Shown: positions 1 through 7,800, numbered from the stretch's first letter. The stretch: DNA of 64,000 nucleotides from Cystobacter fuscus DSM 2262 (GCF_000335475.2 NZ_ANAH02000071.1:124001-188000); one strand, 5' to 3'. A program made the numbers and translations. Notes: generated from the sequence alone by a model not told the origin.

Positions 1-2
1 CC

Positions 3-506
3 GAGACCTCCACGCAGTACCTCAGCTTCATCCTGGCCGGGGAGGAGTTCGCGCTCGGCATCCTGCAGGTGAAGGAGATCATCGAGTACGACACGGTGAC
101 GCGCATCCCCGGCGCGCCCGTGTGGGTGAGAGGGGTCTTCAACCTGAGAGGCAGCGTGGTGCCCGTGGTGGACCTGGCGGTGAAGCTGGGTCTGCCGCCG
201 GCCACGGTGACGAAGTGGAGCTGCATCGTGGTGGTGGAGGTGAAGCTGGGCGGGGAGCAGCTCGTGCTGGGCCTGCTGGTGGATGCCATCGGGCAGGCGC
301 TGGAGCTCCAGCCCTCGGAGGTGGTGCCGCCGCCGTCGTTCGGCGCGCCGGTGCATGTGGACTACCTGCTGGGGATGGGGCTGCCCGCGGGGGAGAAGAA
401 GTTCGTGTTGTTGATGGATCTCGACAAGGTGCTCAGCACCCAGGAAGTGCTGCTGGCCAGCACGCTGCGGACCGAGGCGGAGGCACCCGTCCAGGAGGAG
501 CCCTGA
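3..506 (+). CDS. CheW-like chemotaxis coupling protein (5' end cut off)
   Basis: The reading frame is open from the first bases of the window to TGA at 504-506, so the true start lies upstream. The visible 167 residues form a CheW domain: an N-terminal strand 'QYLSFILAGEEFALGILQVKEI', then 'RIPGAPVWVRGVFNLRG' and 'VVPVVDLAVKLGL', the hallmark strand-turn segments of CheW, and a C-terminal 'FVLLMDLDKVLS'. CheW proteins bridge receptors (MCPs) to the CheA kinase at the cytoplasmic membrane. Myxobacteria carry many chemosensory clusters, so the specific system cannot be told; the neighbours to the right are not chemotaxis genes. The final ~20 residues are an acidic tail. Confidence 0.9.
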   Translation, partial: ETSTQYLSFILAGEEFALGILQVKEIIEYDTVTRIPGAPVWVRGVFNLRGSVVPVVDLAVKLGLPPATVTKWSCIVVVEVKLGGEQLVLGLLVDAIGQALELQPSEVVPPPSFGAPVHVDYLLGMGLPAGEKKFVLLMDLDKVLSTQEVLLASTLRTEAEAPVQEEP

Positions 507-595
507 ACCAGGCCGGCGGCCATGGAGGCCCCTCGTATTAGCGCCGGACATCCGGGTTGCGGCCGGTATTCGGCCCACGTATAGGGAAGGGCACC

Positions 596-991
596 GTGTC
601 GCTGGCTCTTCGTCTCTTCACGCTCGCTCTTCTCCTCGGCTGGCAGGCCGTCGCCAGCGGCGTGGGGCTCGCGCACTTCTGCCCGAAGCAGGCCGCGACG
701 CTCTCCGCCTGCAACTGCCCTCACGGGGAGAAGAAGGTGGAGACGGCCCCGCGCGACGAGACGACGTTGCGCAAGGACTGCTGCGACGCGCTGGACCGGG
801 ACATCCCCGCGCCGGCCCTCGTGGATGTGTCCAGTCACGTCTCTCCGCCCGGAGTACCCCAGTCTCCACCGCCGGTGTGGCTCACCGTCCAGGCTCCCGA
901 GGACAGCGGCCGCTTGTCACTCGCCCTCTGGGACGCGCCCCATGCCCAGGGGCCCCCCGTCTTCCTCCGCATCCGCTCGCTCCTCATCTGA
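596..991 (+). CDS. Small secreted Cys-rich protein of unknown function
   Basis: The GTG at 596 is preceded by a purine-rich ribosome site (AGGGAAGG, 583-590) and opens directly into a signal peptide (VSLALRLFTLALLLGWQAVASG), so I prefer it to the earlier ATG at 557. The mature part of about 110 residues has a cysteine set near its N-terminus (HFC, CNCPHGE, DCC), then a Pro-rich stretch and a hydrophobic end. Paired cysteines and histidines could bind metal or form disulfides; I do not recognise the family. It stands alone, 90 bp after the CheW gene. Confidence 0.6.
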   Translation: MSLALRLFTLALLLGWQAVASGVGLAHFCPKQAATLSACNCPHGEKKVETAPRDETTLRKDCCDALDRDIPAPALVDVSSHVSPPGVPQSPPPVWLTVQAPEDSGRLSLALWDAPHAQGPPVFLRIRSLLI

Positions 992-1209
992 GCCCTTCGG
1001 GCGCGCGCCCCGGGACCCTGGCCCTCCTTCCGCCCTGGCGAGAAGAGGCTCGAGTCCCCGAGCGCCGCGGCGAACGGGAGAGGAGTGGCCTGGCTCATTC
1101 GCGCCGCGCTGCCCCTCCGCCTGTCGAAAAGCTCTGAGGGGTCGGGCGTGCTTTCGCGCTCCGCCCAGTCATTCCCTTTGATTGATTCGAGAAGGACTGA
1201 GAGGAACCC

Positions 1210-1380
1210 ATGGAAATCGTACTGGTCTCGTTGGTGGGCATGTTGGCGTTCGGTGGCCTCTTCCTCCTGCTGTGTCCGGAGTGGTGGAGCACGAGCCTGG
1301 GGACACTCAAGGAGGAGAAGCCGCCGGAGAAGAGGAAGGATTCCGGCGGGGACGCTCGGGGCACCAAGACAGGCACGTGA
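1210..1380 (+). CDS. 56-residue single-span membrane protein, hypothetical
   Basis: ATG at 1210 follows a GAGAGG-type ribosome site at about 1198-1204 and runs to TGA at 1378-1380. The protein has one hydrophobic span (residues 2-22, MEIVLVSLVGMLAFGGLFLL), a CPEWW turn, and a charged hydrophilic tail (KEEKPPEKRKD) ending in GTKTGT. Longer frames overlap it in other phases, but the start signal, transmembrane logic and codon pattern favour this one. No function is recognisable. It may anchor in the inner membrane with its tail in the cytoplasm. Confidence 0.5.
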   Translation: MEIVLVSLVGMLAFGGLFLLLCPEWWSTSLGTLKEEKPPEKRKDSGGDARGTKTGT

Positions 1381-1419
1381 GCGGAATGGGGGCGCGGCTG
1401 AGCGCCGGCTCCCGTGGAG

Positions 1420-1914
1420 TCAGACGAGCCGCTTGCCCTTGACCAGGTCGAGACCCAGCGGGTTGCCGCGGAAGTGGATGGGATCCAGCATCACCCGGCG
1501 GATCCTCCAGCCCTCGGCGGTCTTCTCCAGATCATGGGTATAGCGGATGACGACGGTCCACTCCTGGGTGACGCCGCCCACGGAGAAGAAGTGGCCGACG
1601 TCCGCATAGGCCATCACCTGGGCCTCCGTGTCGCCCTTGAAGTGGGTCCGCACGGTGTTGGCCGTGGCGTGCTGGACCCTGCTGAAGGCGGCCAGGGCGT
1701 TGCCGCCCACCTGGGCCATCTGCTCCCGCGCCATGGTGACGGGCTCGCCCTCGAAGAGCCGACTGTAGTCCGCGGTGACCTGGGGCGTGAAGACGTTCAC
1801 CCAGCGGCTCCAGTCTCCCGTGTCCTTGCCGAAGTCGATGGCCTGTCCGTACTCGGCCACCAGTTCCCGGATGGCGATCCAATCCAGTGTGTACTGGAGA
1901 TCCTGAGCCTTCAT
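1420..1914 (-). CDS. SnoaL/NTF2-like protein
   Basis: Start ATG at 1914 (MKAQDLQYTLDWIAIREL) has GGAGG eight bases upstream; a longer frame begins at 1974 but lacks such a site. The 164 residues match the SnoaL-like cone fold: an N-terminal helix with 'IRELVAEYGQAIDFGKDTGDWSRWVNVFTPQVTADYS', a central 'HFFSVGG' strand, and a C-terminal 'GWRIRRVMLDPIHFRGNP'. Members include polyketide cyclases, dehydratases and binding proteins, and the substrate cannot be inferred here. It lies downstream of, and in the same direction as, the M56 gene, about 100 bp away. Confidence 0.7.
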   Translation of the reverse strand: MKAQDLQYTLDWIAIRELVAEYGQAIDFGKDTGDWSRWVNVFTPQVTADYSRLFEGEPVTMAREQMAQVGGNALAAFSRVQHATANTVRTHFKGDTEAQVMAYADVGHFFSVGGVTQEWTVVIRYTHDLEKTAEGWRIRRVMLDPIHFRGNPLGLDLVKGKRLV

Positions 1915-2016
1915 GTCGGTACACCTCCGTGTGAGGCCCGAGCATTCAACGAACAGGGCCTCCACGGCCAGCACCTGGGCGCGGCGAGGAGGCGATGGAC
2001 GCGCGGCGGCGAAGGT

Positions 2017-3630
2017 TCAGTCGAGCAGGTGGGGGTTGCGCAGGACGAGGAGTCCGGCCTGCACGGTGCTCACGTAGTCATTGAGGTGGCCGGCGCGGGC
2101 GAGCGCGCTGGCATCGCGCAGGCCCGTCGCGCTCAGCACCTCGTCCACCTTCTTGTCGCCCTGGTTGTAGGCCGCGAGCGCCAGGCGCCAGTCGCCATAG
2201 CGGCCGTGCAGATCGGAGAAGAGGGCCGCGGCGGCCTCCGTCTCGCGCGCCACGTCGAGCCGCTCGTCACGCTCCGCGTCGACCTGGAGTCCATACTGGC
2301 GCGCCGTCGAGGGGATGAACATCCACACCCCCGCGCCCCTCATGCCTGGAGCCAGCGAGGGACTCGTCGACGTCTCCGGCATGTTGGACACCGCCGACTC
2401 CACCATCGCCACGGCCAGCAGCCCCTCCGGCAGCCCCCGGGCGCGCAGCGTGCGCGTGAGCGCCTCGCGGTGGGTGGCCAGGTTCCCCAGGGCCTTCTTC
2501 ATGAAGGCGCGACCCTTGGGCGTGGTCACCAGGTGGTTGAGTTTCTCCACCACCAGCTCATCCATCACCACGGGAAGGTCGCCTTCGGGCTGCGAGGAGC
2601 GCGCGAGCGACTGGGCCTCGGCGAGTGTCACCGCGCGGCCACGGGTGGCGCTCTGCGCCCACAGGGTGAGGGGGACGAGCGTCAGGGCGATGGTGGCGAC
2701 GAGCCCGAGGGCGCGGTGGTTCCGGCTCGGACGGGATTGGAACAGCATTTCGATCCTCCTGGTGGTGGGGTGGGCCATGCCCGTGACACTGACGGGAAGC
2801 GGGGGGGAGCCGGAGGCGCGCAGGGCCGCGTCGAGCAGGCAGCGCGCGTAGTCGTGCGGACGGGCCTTGCCTCCAGACACGAGCGCCTCGTCACAGGCGA
2901 GCTCCTGGCAGGTGGCGAGCCACCGCCCGAAGGCGCGCACCGCGGGGTTCCAGAAGAAGAGCCCGTCCAGCAACAGGCGCACGTAGGCGAGCACCGTGTC
3001 GCGTTGGCGGTGGTGTTGCAACTCGTGCAGGACCGTCATCCGCAGGGCCGCTGGGTCCTCCAGGAGATGGGCGGGCACTGCCACCCAGGCGCTGGGGTGG
3101 GGCACCGGACGTGGGAACCAGGTGGAGAAGGCGGTGGCCCCGGTATCGAGGAGGACCACGGCCACACGGCCCACCTGGCGCACACGGGGCAGCGCGTCGA
3201 GCTGGCGGAGCAGCCGCAGGTGTTGGCGGAGTTCCCGCGCGCAGTGCACCCCCGTGGCCGTCCCGAGCAGCAGCGCCACGGCCAGCCCCACCGGGAAGGA
3301 CGTGGGCGTCTCGGTGGGGCGGGGCACGGTGGCGCGCGGTGGCGCGTTCCAGGCCGGCTCTGGCAGTCGCGTGGTGAGCCGCACCACGGAGCGATCGAAG
3401 GTGAAGAGCGGTCCGGTGGGCACCAGCCCGCGCACGCTCATGCACGCGGGAGGGAGCAGGAGCGCGAGCGCCAACGTCACGCGCCCGGCCCACAACGTCT
3501 GCCGTGCCGACAGCGGGAAGCCCAGCCGCCCCAAGAGGGCGAGGGCGGCACGCAGCAGCGCGTAGCCCAAGGGGAGCAGCAGTGCCACGCTCACATAGCC
3601 CGTGGTCCACGTGCTCGCGAGGGCGCTCAT
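2017..3630 (-). CDS. M56 (BlaR1-type) membrane metalloprotease fused to a lytic transglycosylase
   Basis: 537 residues in two modules. Residues 1-325 form a BlaR1/MecR1-type M56 peptidase: hydrophobic spans at about 10-35, 47-63 and 112-128, the zinc motif HELQHH (202-207), the downstream glutamate in ELACDE (243-248), and a further span at about 306-325. Residues 390-537 form an MltD-like transglycosylase domain with the candidate catalytic glutamate in AVAMVES (411), then GVWMFIPSTARQYGL and LALAAYNQG. In BlaR1 the extracellular part is a penicillin sensor; here a peptidoglycan-binding enzyme takes that place. The start overlaps the stop of the repressor gene by four bases. Inference: it senses or trims cell wall and cleaves the BlaI-like repressor. 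Confidence 0.85.
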   Translation of the reverse strand: MSALASTWTTGYVSVALLLPLGYALLRAALALLGRLGFPLSARQTLWAGRVTLALALLLPPACMSVRGLVPTGPLFTFDRSVVRLTTRLPEPAWNAPPRATVPRPTETPTSFPVGLAVALLLGTATGVHCARELRQHLRLLRQLDALPRVRQVGRVAVVLLDTGATAFSTWFPRPVPHPSAWVAVPAHLLEDPAALRMTVLHELQHHRQRDTVLAYVRLLLDGLFFWNPAVRAFGRWLATCQELACDEALVSGGKARPHDYARCLLDAALRASGSPPLPVSVTGMAHPTTRRIEMLFQSRPSRNHRALGLVATIALTLVPLTLWAQSATRGRAVTLAEAQSLARSSQPEGDLPVVMDELVVEKLNHLVTTPKGRAFMKKALGNLATHREALTRTLRARGLPEGLLAVAMVESAVSNMPETSTSPSLAPGMRGAGVWMFIPSTARQYGLQVDAERDERLDVARETEAAAALFSDLHGRYGDWRLALAAYNQGDKKVDEVLSATGLRDASALARAGHLNDYVSTVQAGLLVLRNPHLLD

Positions 3631-4025
3631 GACCGGGAGCCCTTCTTGGCGAGCAGCTTGCGGATCTGCTCCACCTCCTCGGGGGAGAGCGGAACGGCCT
3701 CGACCAGGCGCTCCACCAGCGCGGAGGGCGTGCCGTCGAACACCGTCTCCACCAGGTGGCGCACGCTCTGCAGCTCGTAGGCCTCGCGCGGCAGGAGCGC
3801 CGAGTACAGGTGACCCCGGCCCTCCTTCCGGCTGCGCAGCACCCCCTTCTGCTCGAGGATGCGCAGCACGGTGGACACCGACGTGTAGGCCAGCTTCCGC
3901 TCCGGCGGCAGCGCCTCGAGCACGTCCGCTACGCTCACCTCGTCGTGGCGCCAGACGATCTGCATCAACTCCAGCTCCACCGGCGTGAGCGGCTTGGGAG
4001 CTTCGCTCTGCGATGACTTGGACAC
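3627..4025 (-). CDS. BlaI/MecI/CopY-family transcriptional repressor
   Basis: 132 residues with the BlaI winged helix: 'LTPVELELMQIVWRHDEVSVADVLEALP' then 'LAYTSVSTVLRILEQKGVLRSRKEGRGHLYSALL', and a C-terminal dimerisation helix 'SPEEVEQIRKLLAKK'. Such repressors bind TACTA-type palindromes as dimers and are inactivated by cleavage by their M56 partner. The partner gene follows with a four-base ATGA overlap, and two matching palindromes sit 27-63 bp upstream, so the pair probably regulates itself. Length is normal for the family (120-135). Confidence 0.92.
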   Translation of the reverse strand: MSKSSQSEAPKPLTPVELELMQIVWRHDEVSVADVLEALPPERKLAYTSVSTVLRILEQKGVLRSRKEGRGHLYSALLPREAYELQSVRHLVETVFDGTPSALVERLVEAVPLSPEEVEQIRKLLAKKGSRS

Positions 4026-4051
4026 GGTCCCGACCTCCGAGACCGTAAACT

Positions 4052-4088
4052 ACTAAGACCTTAGTCGATTGGCAACTAAGGTCTTAGT
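4052..4088. promoter_or_regulatory. Double palindromic operator for the BlaI-like repressor
   Basis: Two 14-bp sites face each other: ACTAAGACCTTAGT (4052-4065) and ACTAAGGTCTTAGT (4075-4088). Each is an inverted repeat around its own centre and each is the reverse complement of the other. Centres are 23 bp apart, about two helical turns. They resemble BlaI/MecI operators, which start TACTA and end TAGTA, and lie just upstream of the repressor gene, between it and the GH18 gene. Binding is inferred, not shown. Confidence 0.8.
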
Positions 4089-4126
4089 TCTTCGTCATCC
4101 GGGAGCCGGGGAGGGTGGGGGACGTC

Positions 4127-5656
4127 CTATTGCAGCGCGCCGTGGATGGCGCGAAGCAGGGACTGCTCGCTCGAGGTGCTCTGGTCGCCGGCCAGCTCCC
4201 AGATCATGATTCCGCCGTACTGCTTGCCCAGGGTCGTCTTCGCGCGCATGGTCGCGAGCCCGTTGTACGAGTACTGGGCGCCGTCGGCGTTGATCCAATC
4301 CGCGTTCCAGGCGTTCGGGTACTTCGCCAGGATGTCCTTGTAGAGCACGTACTTGCTGCTCTGGCCGCCACAGTTGCCCCAGCAGTAGCCGTAGAAGGGC
4401 ACGCCGAGCACGATCTTGTCCTTCGACACTCCCTTGTTCGCATAGAAGGTGAGCGCGGTCTGGGCCTGCGCATAGCTCGAGTGCTCGCCCGCGCCCGTCC
4501 AGGTGCCCGCGTTGTCGTAGGACATGACGGTGATGAAGTCGAAGGAGCGCAGCGTGGTGTCCGACATGCCGTACTGCATCCACTGCGCGACGGCGGCCGT
4601 CACGGGAAGACCGCGCGGACGCGCCTTGGCGATCAATTTCGCGATGAACGTGTCGTACAAGGTGCCCATGCGATCCGGCGCTTCCACGTCCACGTCGATG
4701 CCGTCCATGTTGTTGGAGACCACGAAGTCGATGATGTGGTCCACGAAGGCATCGACCTTGTCGGGCTGGTAGAAGGGCGTGATCCGACCGTCTCCACCGC
4801 CACCACAGAGCGAGGGGAACACCTTCACGCCCTTGGCATGCGCGGCGTTCACGAACGTCGCGAGATCACTGCTCGGCGCCAGCTCGAGGTGCCCGTTCGC
4901 ATCGCCCAGGGCGAAGGCGAGGTTCACATGCGTGAGCTTGGCGAAGTCCACCCGGCCGACCCAGCTCGCGTAGGAGCCGTACCAGTTGGGCAGATAGCCC
5001 ACGACGCGCGTGCCCGTCGTCGTCGGCGGCGGCGTCGTCGGGCCCGAGGGCAGGCCGGAGATCGCCAACTGCTCCCAACTGCCGAACGCGCCGCCGTACG
5101 CGAACACCGTGCCGCCGCCGCCATTCTCCGCGGACACCCAGTGGCCCGTCGTCACCGTCTGCAGGCCGACGATGTCGCCGTTGGCGATCACTCCGCTTCC
5201 ACTCTGCTTGACGATGCGGAACGTCTCCCACCCGAGCGCATTCGCGCTGGCGGCGTTGAGCGAGGAGCCTCCGCCGTTGGCGGCCTGGAAGTACTGCCCG
5301 GTGCCCGCGATGATGAAGACCGTGTCCCCGCTCTCGAGCGAGCCACCGTTGATGTCATCGAGGGTGAACTTCTCCCAGGCCTGGGCGCTCGTCGCCGTCG
5401 CGATGACCGCGCCACCGCCGTTGTTCTGGGCACCCACGTAGCGGTTGCCGAGCACCGTCTTGAAACTCACGCCCGAGGTGCGCAACGCACTCGCGGAGAC
5501 CTCGGAGGCACCGTCTTGCCCGTCGGGCGAGCCGCTCGCCGGGGTGCACGCGCTCGTGAGCAACAGCGTCGCGCACGCGGCACCCAGGATCCACCTGGAG
5601 GGGTTGTCATGGCGTCTGGAACGGGTCTTGGTCGGACGAAGGCTGGAATGGGTCAT
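4127..5656 (-). CDS. GH18 chitinase-like lipoprotein with a beta-trefoil-like N-terminal region
   Basis: 509 residues from ATG 5656 (a TTG three codons earlier is possible). A basic leader ends in the lipobox LLLTSAC (Cys37). Residues 62-200 hold repeated segments of the form 'RYVGAQNNGGG', 'QYFQAANGGGS' and 'HWVSAENGGGG', a fascin/ricin-like beta-trefoil pattern likely to bind carbohydrate. A Pro/Thr linker follows, then a GH18 barrel (216-509) with the catalytic signature DGIDVDVE (318-325; acid Glu325), 'ITVMSYD' and 'GGIMIWELAGD'. GH18 enzymes cleave beta-1,4 GlcNAc polymers or bind them. A surface-anchored enzyme of this kind would suit fungal or bacterial prey, but the substrate is not known. 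Confidence 0.9.
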   Translation of the reverse strand: MTHSSLRPTKTRSRRHDNPSRWILGAACATLLLTSACTPASGSPDGQDGASEVSASALRTSGVSFKTVLGNRYVGAQNNGGGAVIATATSAQAWEKFTLDDINGGSLESGDTVFIIAGTGQYFQAANGGGSSLNAASANALGWETFRIVKQSGSGVIANGDIVGLQTVTTGHWVSAENGGGGTVFAYGGAFGSWEQLAISGLPSGPTTPPPTTTGTRVVGYLPNWYGSYASWVGRVDFAKLTHVNLAFALGDANGHLELAPSSDLATFVNAAHAKGVKVFPSLCGGGGDGRITPFYQPDKVDAFVDHIIDFVVSNNMDGIDVDVEAPDRMGTLYDTFIAKLIAKARPRGLPVTAAVAQWMQYGMSDTTLRSFDFITVMSYDNAGTWTGAGEHSSYAQAQTALTFYANKGVSKDKIVLGVPFYGYCWGNCGGQSSKYVLYKDILAKYPNAWNADWINADGAQYSYNGLATMRAKTTLGKQYGGIMIWELAGDQSTSSEQSLLRAIHGALQ

Positions 5657-5688
5657 TTCGACCAAGGAGATGCCGGACCCTCGCTTCG

Positions 5689-5753
5689 GGTCAAAAGGAA
5701 TTAACCGTCAAACCCGGAAAATGGAGATTTTGACCTTTCTTGTAAAATTTACA
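5689..5753. promoter_or_regulatory. AT-rich region with inverted repeats upstream of the GH18 gene
   Basis: This short AT-rich island contains an inverted repeat GGTCAAAA (5689-5696) / TTTTGACC (5728-5735) and a 13-bp palindrome TGTAAAATTTACA (5741-5753). It separates the last gene of the T6SS locus from the GH18 start. It is a plausible promoter/operator region for the GH18 gene; no clear -35/-10 pair could be assigned. Confidence 0.35.
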
Positions 5754-5770
5754 TTCCCCGGTTTCCAGGC

Positions 5771-6127
5771 TCAGAGTCCGAAGGGGTTCTTTCCCGCGTA
5801 GAGAACCTCATTCTGGTGCAACTTGAGGGTGTCCTGGATGCGGAACTCATAGAGGTCGGACGTCTTCATGATCCGGATCCCCGGATCGAGGCGTACCACG
5901 AGGATGTGGGAACCCCGGCCCTCGTGCGTCGGTTGTGCCAGGAAGAGGTTCATGTGCGCGTCTGGTTGGCTGAAAGGCTCCTGGGTGAAGTAGACGTGCC
6001 CCTTGCGATTGGGACGGATGAGGCCCTCCTGGAGGATGGTCCGAAGCCCTGTCTCATCGGTGTAGTGAATGAATACGTCCGGATCTGCCTGCAGCAGACT
6101 GCGGATTTCGATGGAGTTCATGGCCAT
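5771..6127 (-). CDS. Small HYD1-type ADP-ribosyltransferase-like protein, candidate T6SS effector
   Basis: 118 residues. The N-terminus carries 'VFIHYTDETGLRTILQEGLIRP' (H21 Y22 T23 D24), the pattern after which the HYD1 group of ADP-ribosyltransferase-like toxins was named, followed by 'KGHVYFTQEP' and 'ILVVRLDPGIRI', strands typical of the ART fold. HYD1 domains are usually the C-terminal warhead of polymorphic toxins; here it stands alone, as the last gene of the T6SS locus, 13 bp after the FHA-DUF4123 gene. I infer a cargo effector loaded by that adaptor. Alternatives are a DarT/RNA 2'-phosphotransferase-like housekeeping enzyme or an immunity-associated gene. Confidence 0.6.
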   Translation of the reverse strand: MAMNSIEIRSLLQADPDVFIHYTDETGLRTILQEGLIRPNRKGHVYFTQEPFSQPDAHMNLFLAQPTHEGRGSHILVVRLDPGIRIMKTSDLYEFRIQDTLKLHQNEVLYAGKNPFGL

Positions 6128-6139
6128 TTGCCTTTCGGG

Positions 6140-6988
6140 TCAGGGGGCTCGCGCGGGCAGGACGGAGAGCCGATGGGGCTCATCGTCGGGTTCGAAGGCC
6201 AGGGTGTGGATGGGCCCGAGGAATTCCTCGCGTTGTCGCGCCGAGCAGGTGGGCAGGAAGACTCTCAACACACGCGGATCATAGAACCGGAAGTAGAGGC
6301 GATGGTCGTTGTCCTCGGCCTCGACCATCAAGAACTTGCGCAGATGGCGCCTGAGCTCGAGGAACGGTGAGGGACAGGTCAGGTAGATGCCCCAGTTCTG
6401 CATCCAGCCCTCGAGCGTCAAGGACTCCAGCAGCCGTGACCGAGGCGGAAGGCTCACGAGGTAGGGGGCCACCTCCGCGAGTGCTTGTCCCTGTGGACCC
6501 TCGTAGAGGGATTGGTACTCCTCCACGGACTCCTGGAGCAACTCCAGGATCCGGGGCGTGCGCGCGGCGTCGAGGATGGCGAACAGCGGCGCCTCCGCGG
6601 CGAGCGACTGCAAGACCCGAAGGTGTTGCTGTGCGGCATCTCTCGCCTCGGGAGGAGGCGGCTCCTTGGGAGGGGTGAAGCCCTCGATGAACACCGAGAA
6701 GTCGGTCGAGCCCGCGCGGATCCAGCTCTTGTTGAAGACCTCCGCGGCCGCTGCCTTCTGTCCATCCAGCAGGGTGCCCGTGGCGCTTCCCAGGTCGCGA
6801 AGCCGGCAGTGCTGACCGTCCCACGACAGCTCGAAGTGCTCCTGGGACATCCCCGCATCGTTGGGGAGCGAAACCCCCACGGTCTTCCCTCGTCCGACGC
6901 GAAGCGCCTGGGCCGGCTGGACGATGAACTTGTTGGGGGAGAGGGCCCCCCAAAGAACCTGGATGATCAGTCGTCTTGCTTCCATCAT
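6140..6988 (-). CDS. FHA-DUF4123 protein, putative T6SS effector adaptor
   Basis: 282 residues from the ATG at 6988, which overlaps the stop of the preceding gene (ATGA). A much longer frame extends upstream to 7486 but only as a shadow of that gene. Residues 10-105 are an FHA domain: VGRG (32-35), 'MSQEHFEL' with the Ser and His that contact phosphothreonine, and 'LRDLGSATGTLLDG', where the usual final Asn is Asp. Residues 130-260 match DUF4123, ending in 'LYFRFYDPRVLRVFLPTC'. DUF4123 proteins act as chaperones or adaptors that load effectors onto VgrG. The fusion suggests phosphorylation-dependent loading, a hypothesis based on architecture alone. Confidence 0.8.
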   Translation of the reverse strand: MMEARRLIIQVLWGALSPNKFIVQPAQALRVGRGKTVGVSLPNDAGMSQEHFELSWDGQHCRLRDLGSATGTLLDGQKAAAAEVFNKSWIRAGSTDFSVFIEGFTPPKEPPPPEARDAAQQHLRVLQSLAAEAPLFAILDAARTPRILELLQESVEEYQSLYEGPQGQALAEVAPYLVSLPPRSRLLESLTLEGWMQNWGIYLTCPSPFLELRRHLRKFLMVEAEDNDHRLYFRFYDPRVLRVFLPTCSARQREEFLGPIHTLAFEPDDEPHRLSVLPARAP

Positions 6989-7800
6989 ACCCACTCGGTG
7001 CCGAGCGCCGCCGCGGGCATGTGCGCGAGTGGCTCGGCCTCCAGATCGATGCCGTGCGCGGTCAGCCAGGGGCTCATGCCAGTGCCAATCTCGTCCGAAT
7101 CGATTTGCCAGGAGCCTCCCAATTCGAGGGTCTTGGCTTCCACGGCCTTGAGGAACGCGTTCAACCGCGGGGTGTGGCGGCCCGCGAGTTCGCGATTGCC
7201 GAACATCCGCTTGTCGTCGAACTCGGGATGCGCCATGCCGAAGATCCACGGAAACCAGATGTCGGAGTGGATGGAGAAGCGCACCTCGGGTGGCCAATCC
7301 AGGGGAGCGTTCTTCGGCTCGCGTGAACCCGGGGGATATTCGAGGCGCCTGCCCGTCACCCGGACCGGTGGGTAATGCCTCAGGCAGTCGAGTGGAAAGG
7401 CGTCCGGCGCCGGCTCGAACCGGAGCAGCAATGCTCCCAGATCGGTGCATGCTCCTTCCACGACCTTTCCGTTGACGCCGTGCCACGACAGGGTGGCCTG
7501 GGCCGTGGATGACTGCGGATGCCCCGGCGCCATCGCGGCTCCCGTGAAGCCGAAAAGGTCGACGACGTGATGCTCCTGGTACAGCTTGGACAAGAGGGGT
7601 CCGAGTTCGCCGCCATGTTCCGCGGTGTAGCCGAGGAGCGGCGCCTCGATGATCTTCAGCACCTGGTAGCGAGCTCCCTCTTCGAGCACGTCGAGGACGA
7701 ACCGCAGCAGCGACTCGGGCTGGGAGCGCAGTGGCGTCAGGTCCGCGACCCAGGTGGCTAAGGGGTTATCGGTTTGTGCCCACAGATTGCGCATGGTCAT
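6985..7800 (-). CDS. Hypothetical protein in the T6SS effector module, candidate immunity
   Basis: 271 residues, soluble, without signal peptide or membrane span. The start (ATG 7800, MTMRNLW) overlaps or abuts the end of the frameshifted nuclease region and its stop overlaps the FHA-DUF4123 start, so translation is coupled on both sides. Visible features are 'VRFSIHSDIWFPWIFGMAHPEFDD', 'NRELAGRHTPRLNAFLKAVE' and many tryptophans and acidic residues. I do not recognise a catalytic motif. Position directly after a toxin segment is typical of immunity genes, which is the main reason for the suggestion. Confidence 0.55.
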   Translation of the reverse strand: MTMRNLWAQTDNPLATWVADLTPLRSQPESLLRFVLDVLEEGARYQVLKIIEAPLLGYTAEHGGELGPLLSKLYQEHHVVDLFGFTGAAMAPGHPQSSTAQATLSWHGVNGKVVEGACTDLGALLLRFEPAPDAFPLDCLRHYPPVRVTGRRLEYPPGSREPKNAPLDWPPEVRFSIHSDIWFPWIFGMAHPEFDDKRMFGNRELAGRHTPRLNAFLKAVEAKTLELGGSWQIDSDEIGTGMSPWLTAHGIDLEAEPLAHMPAAALGTEWV

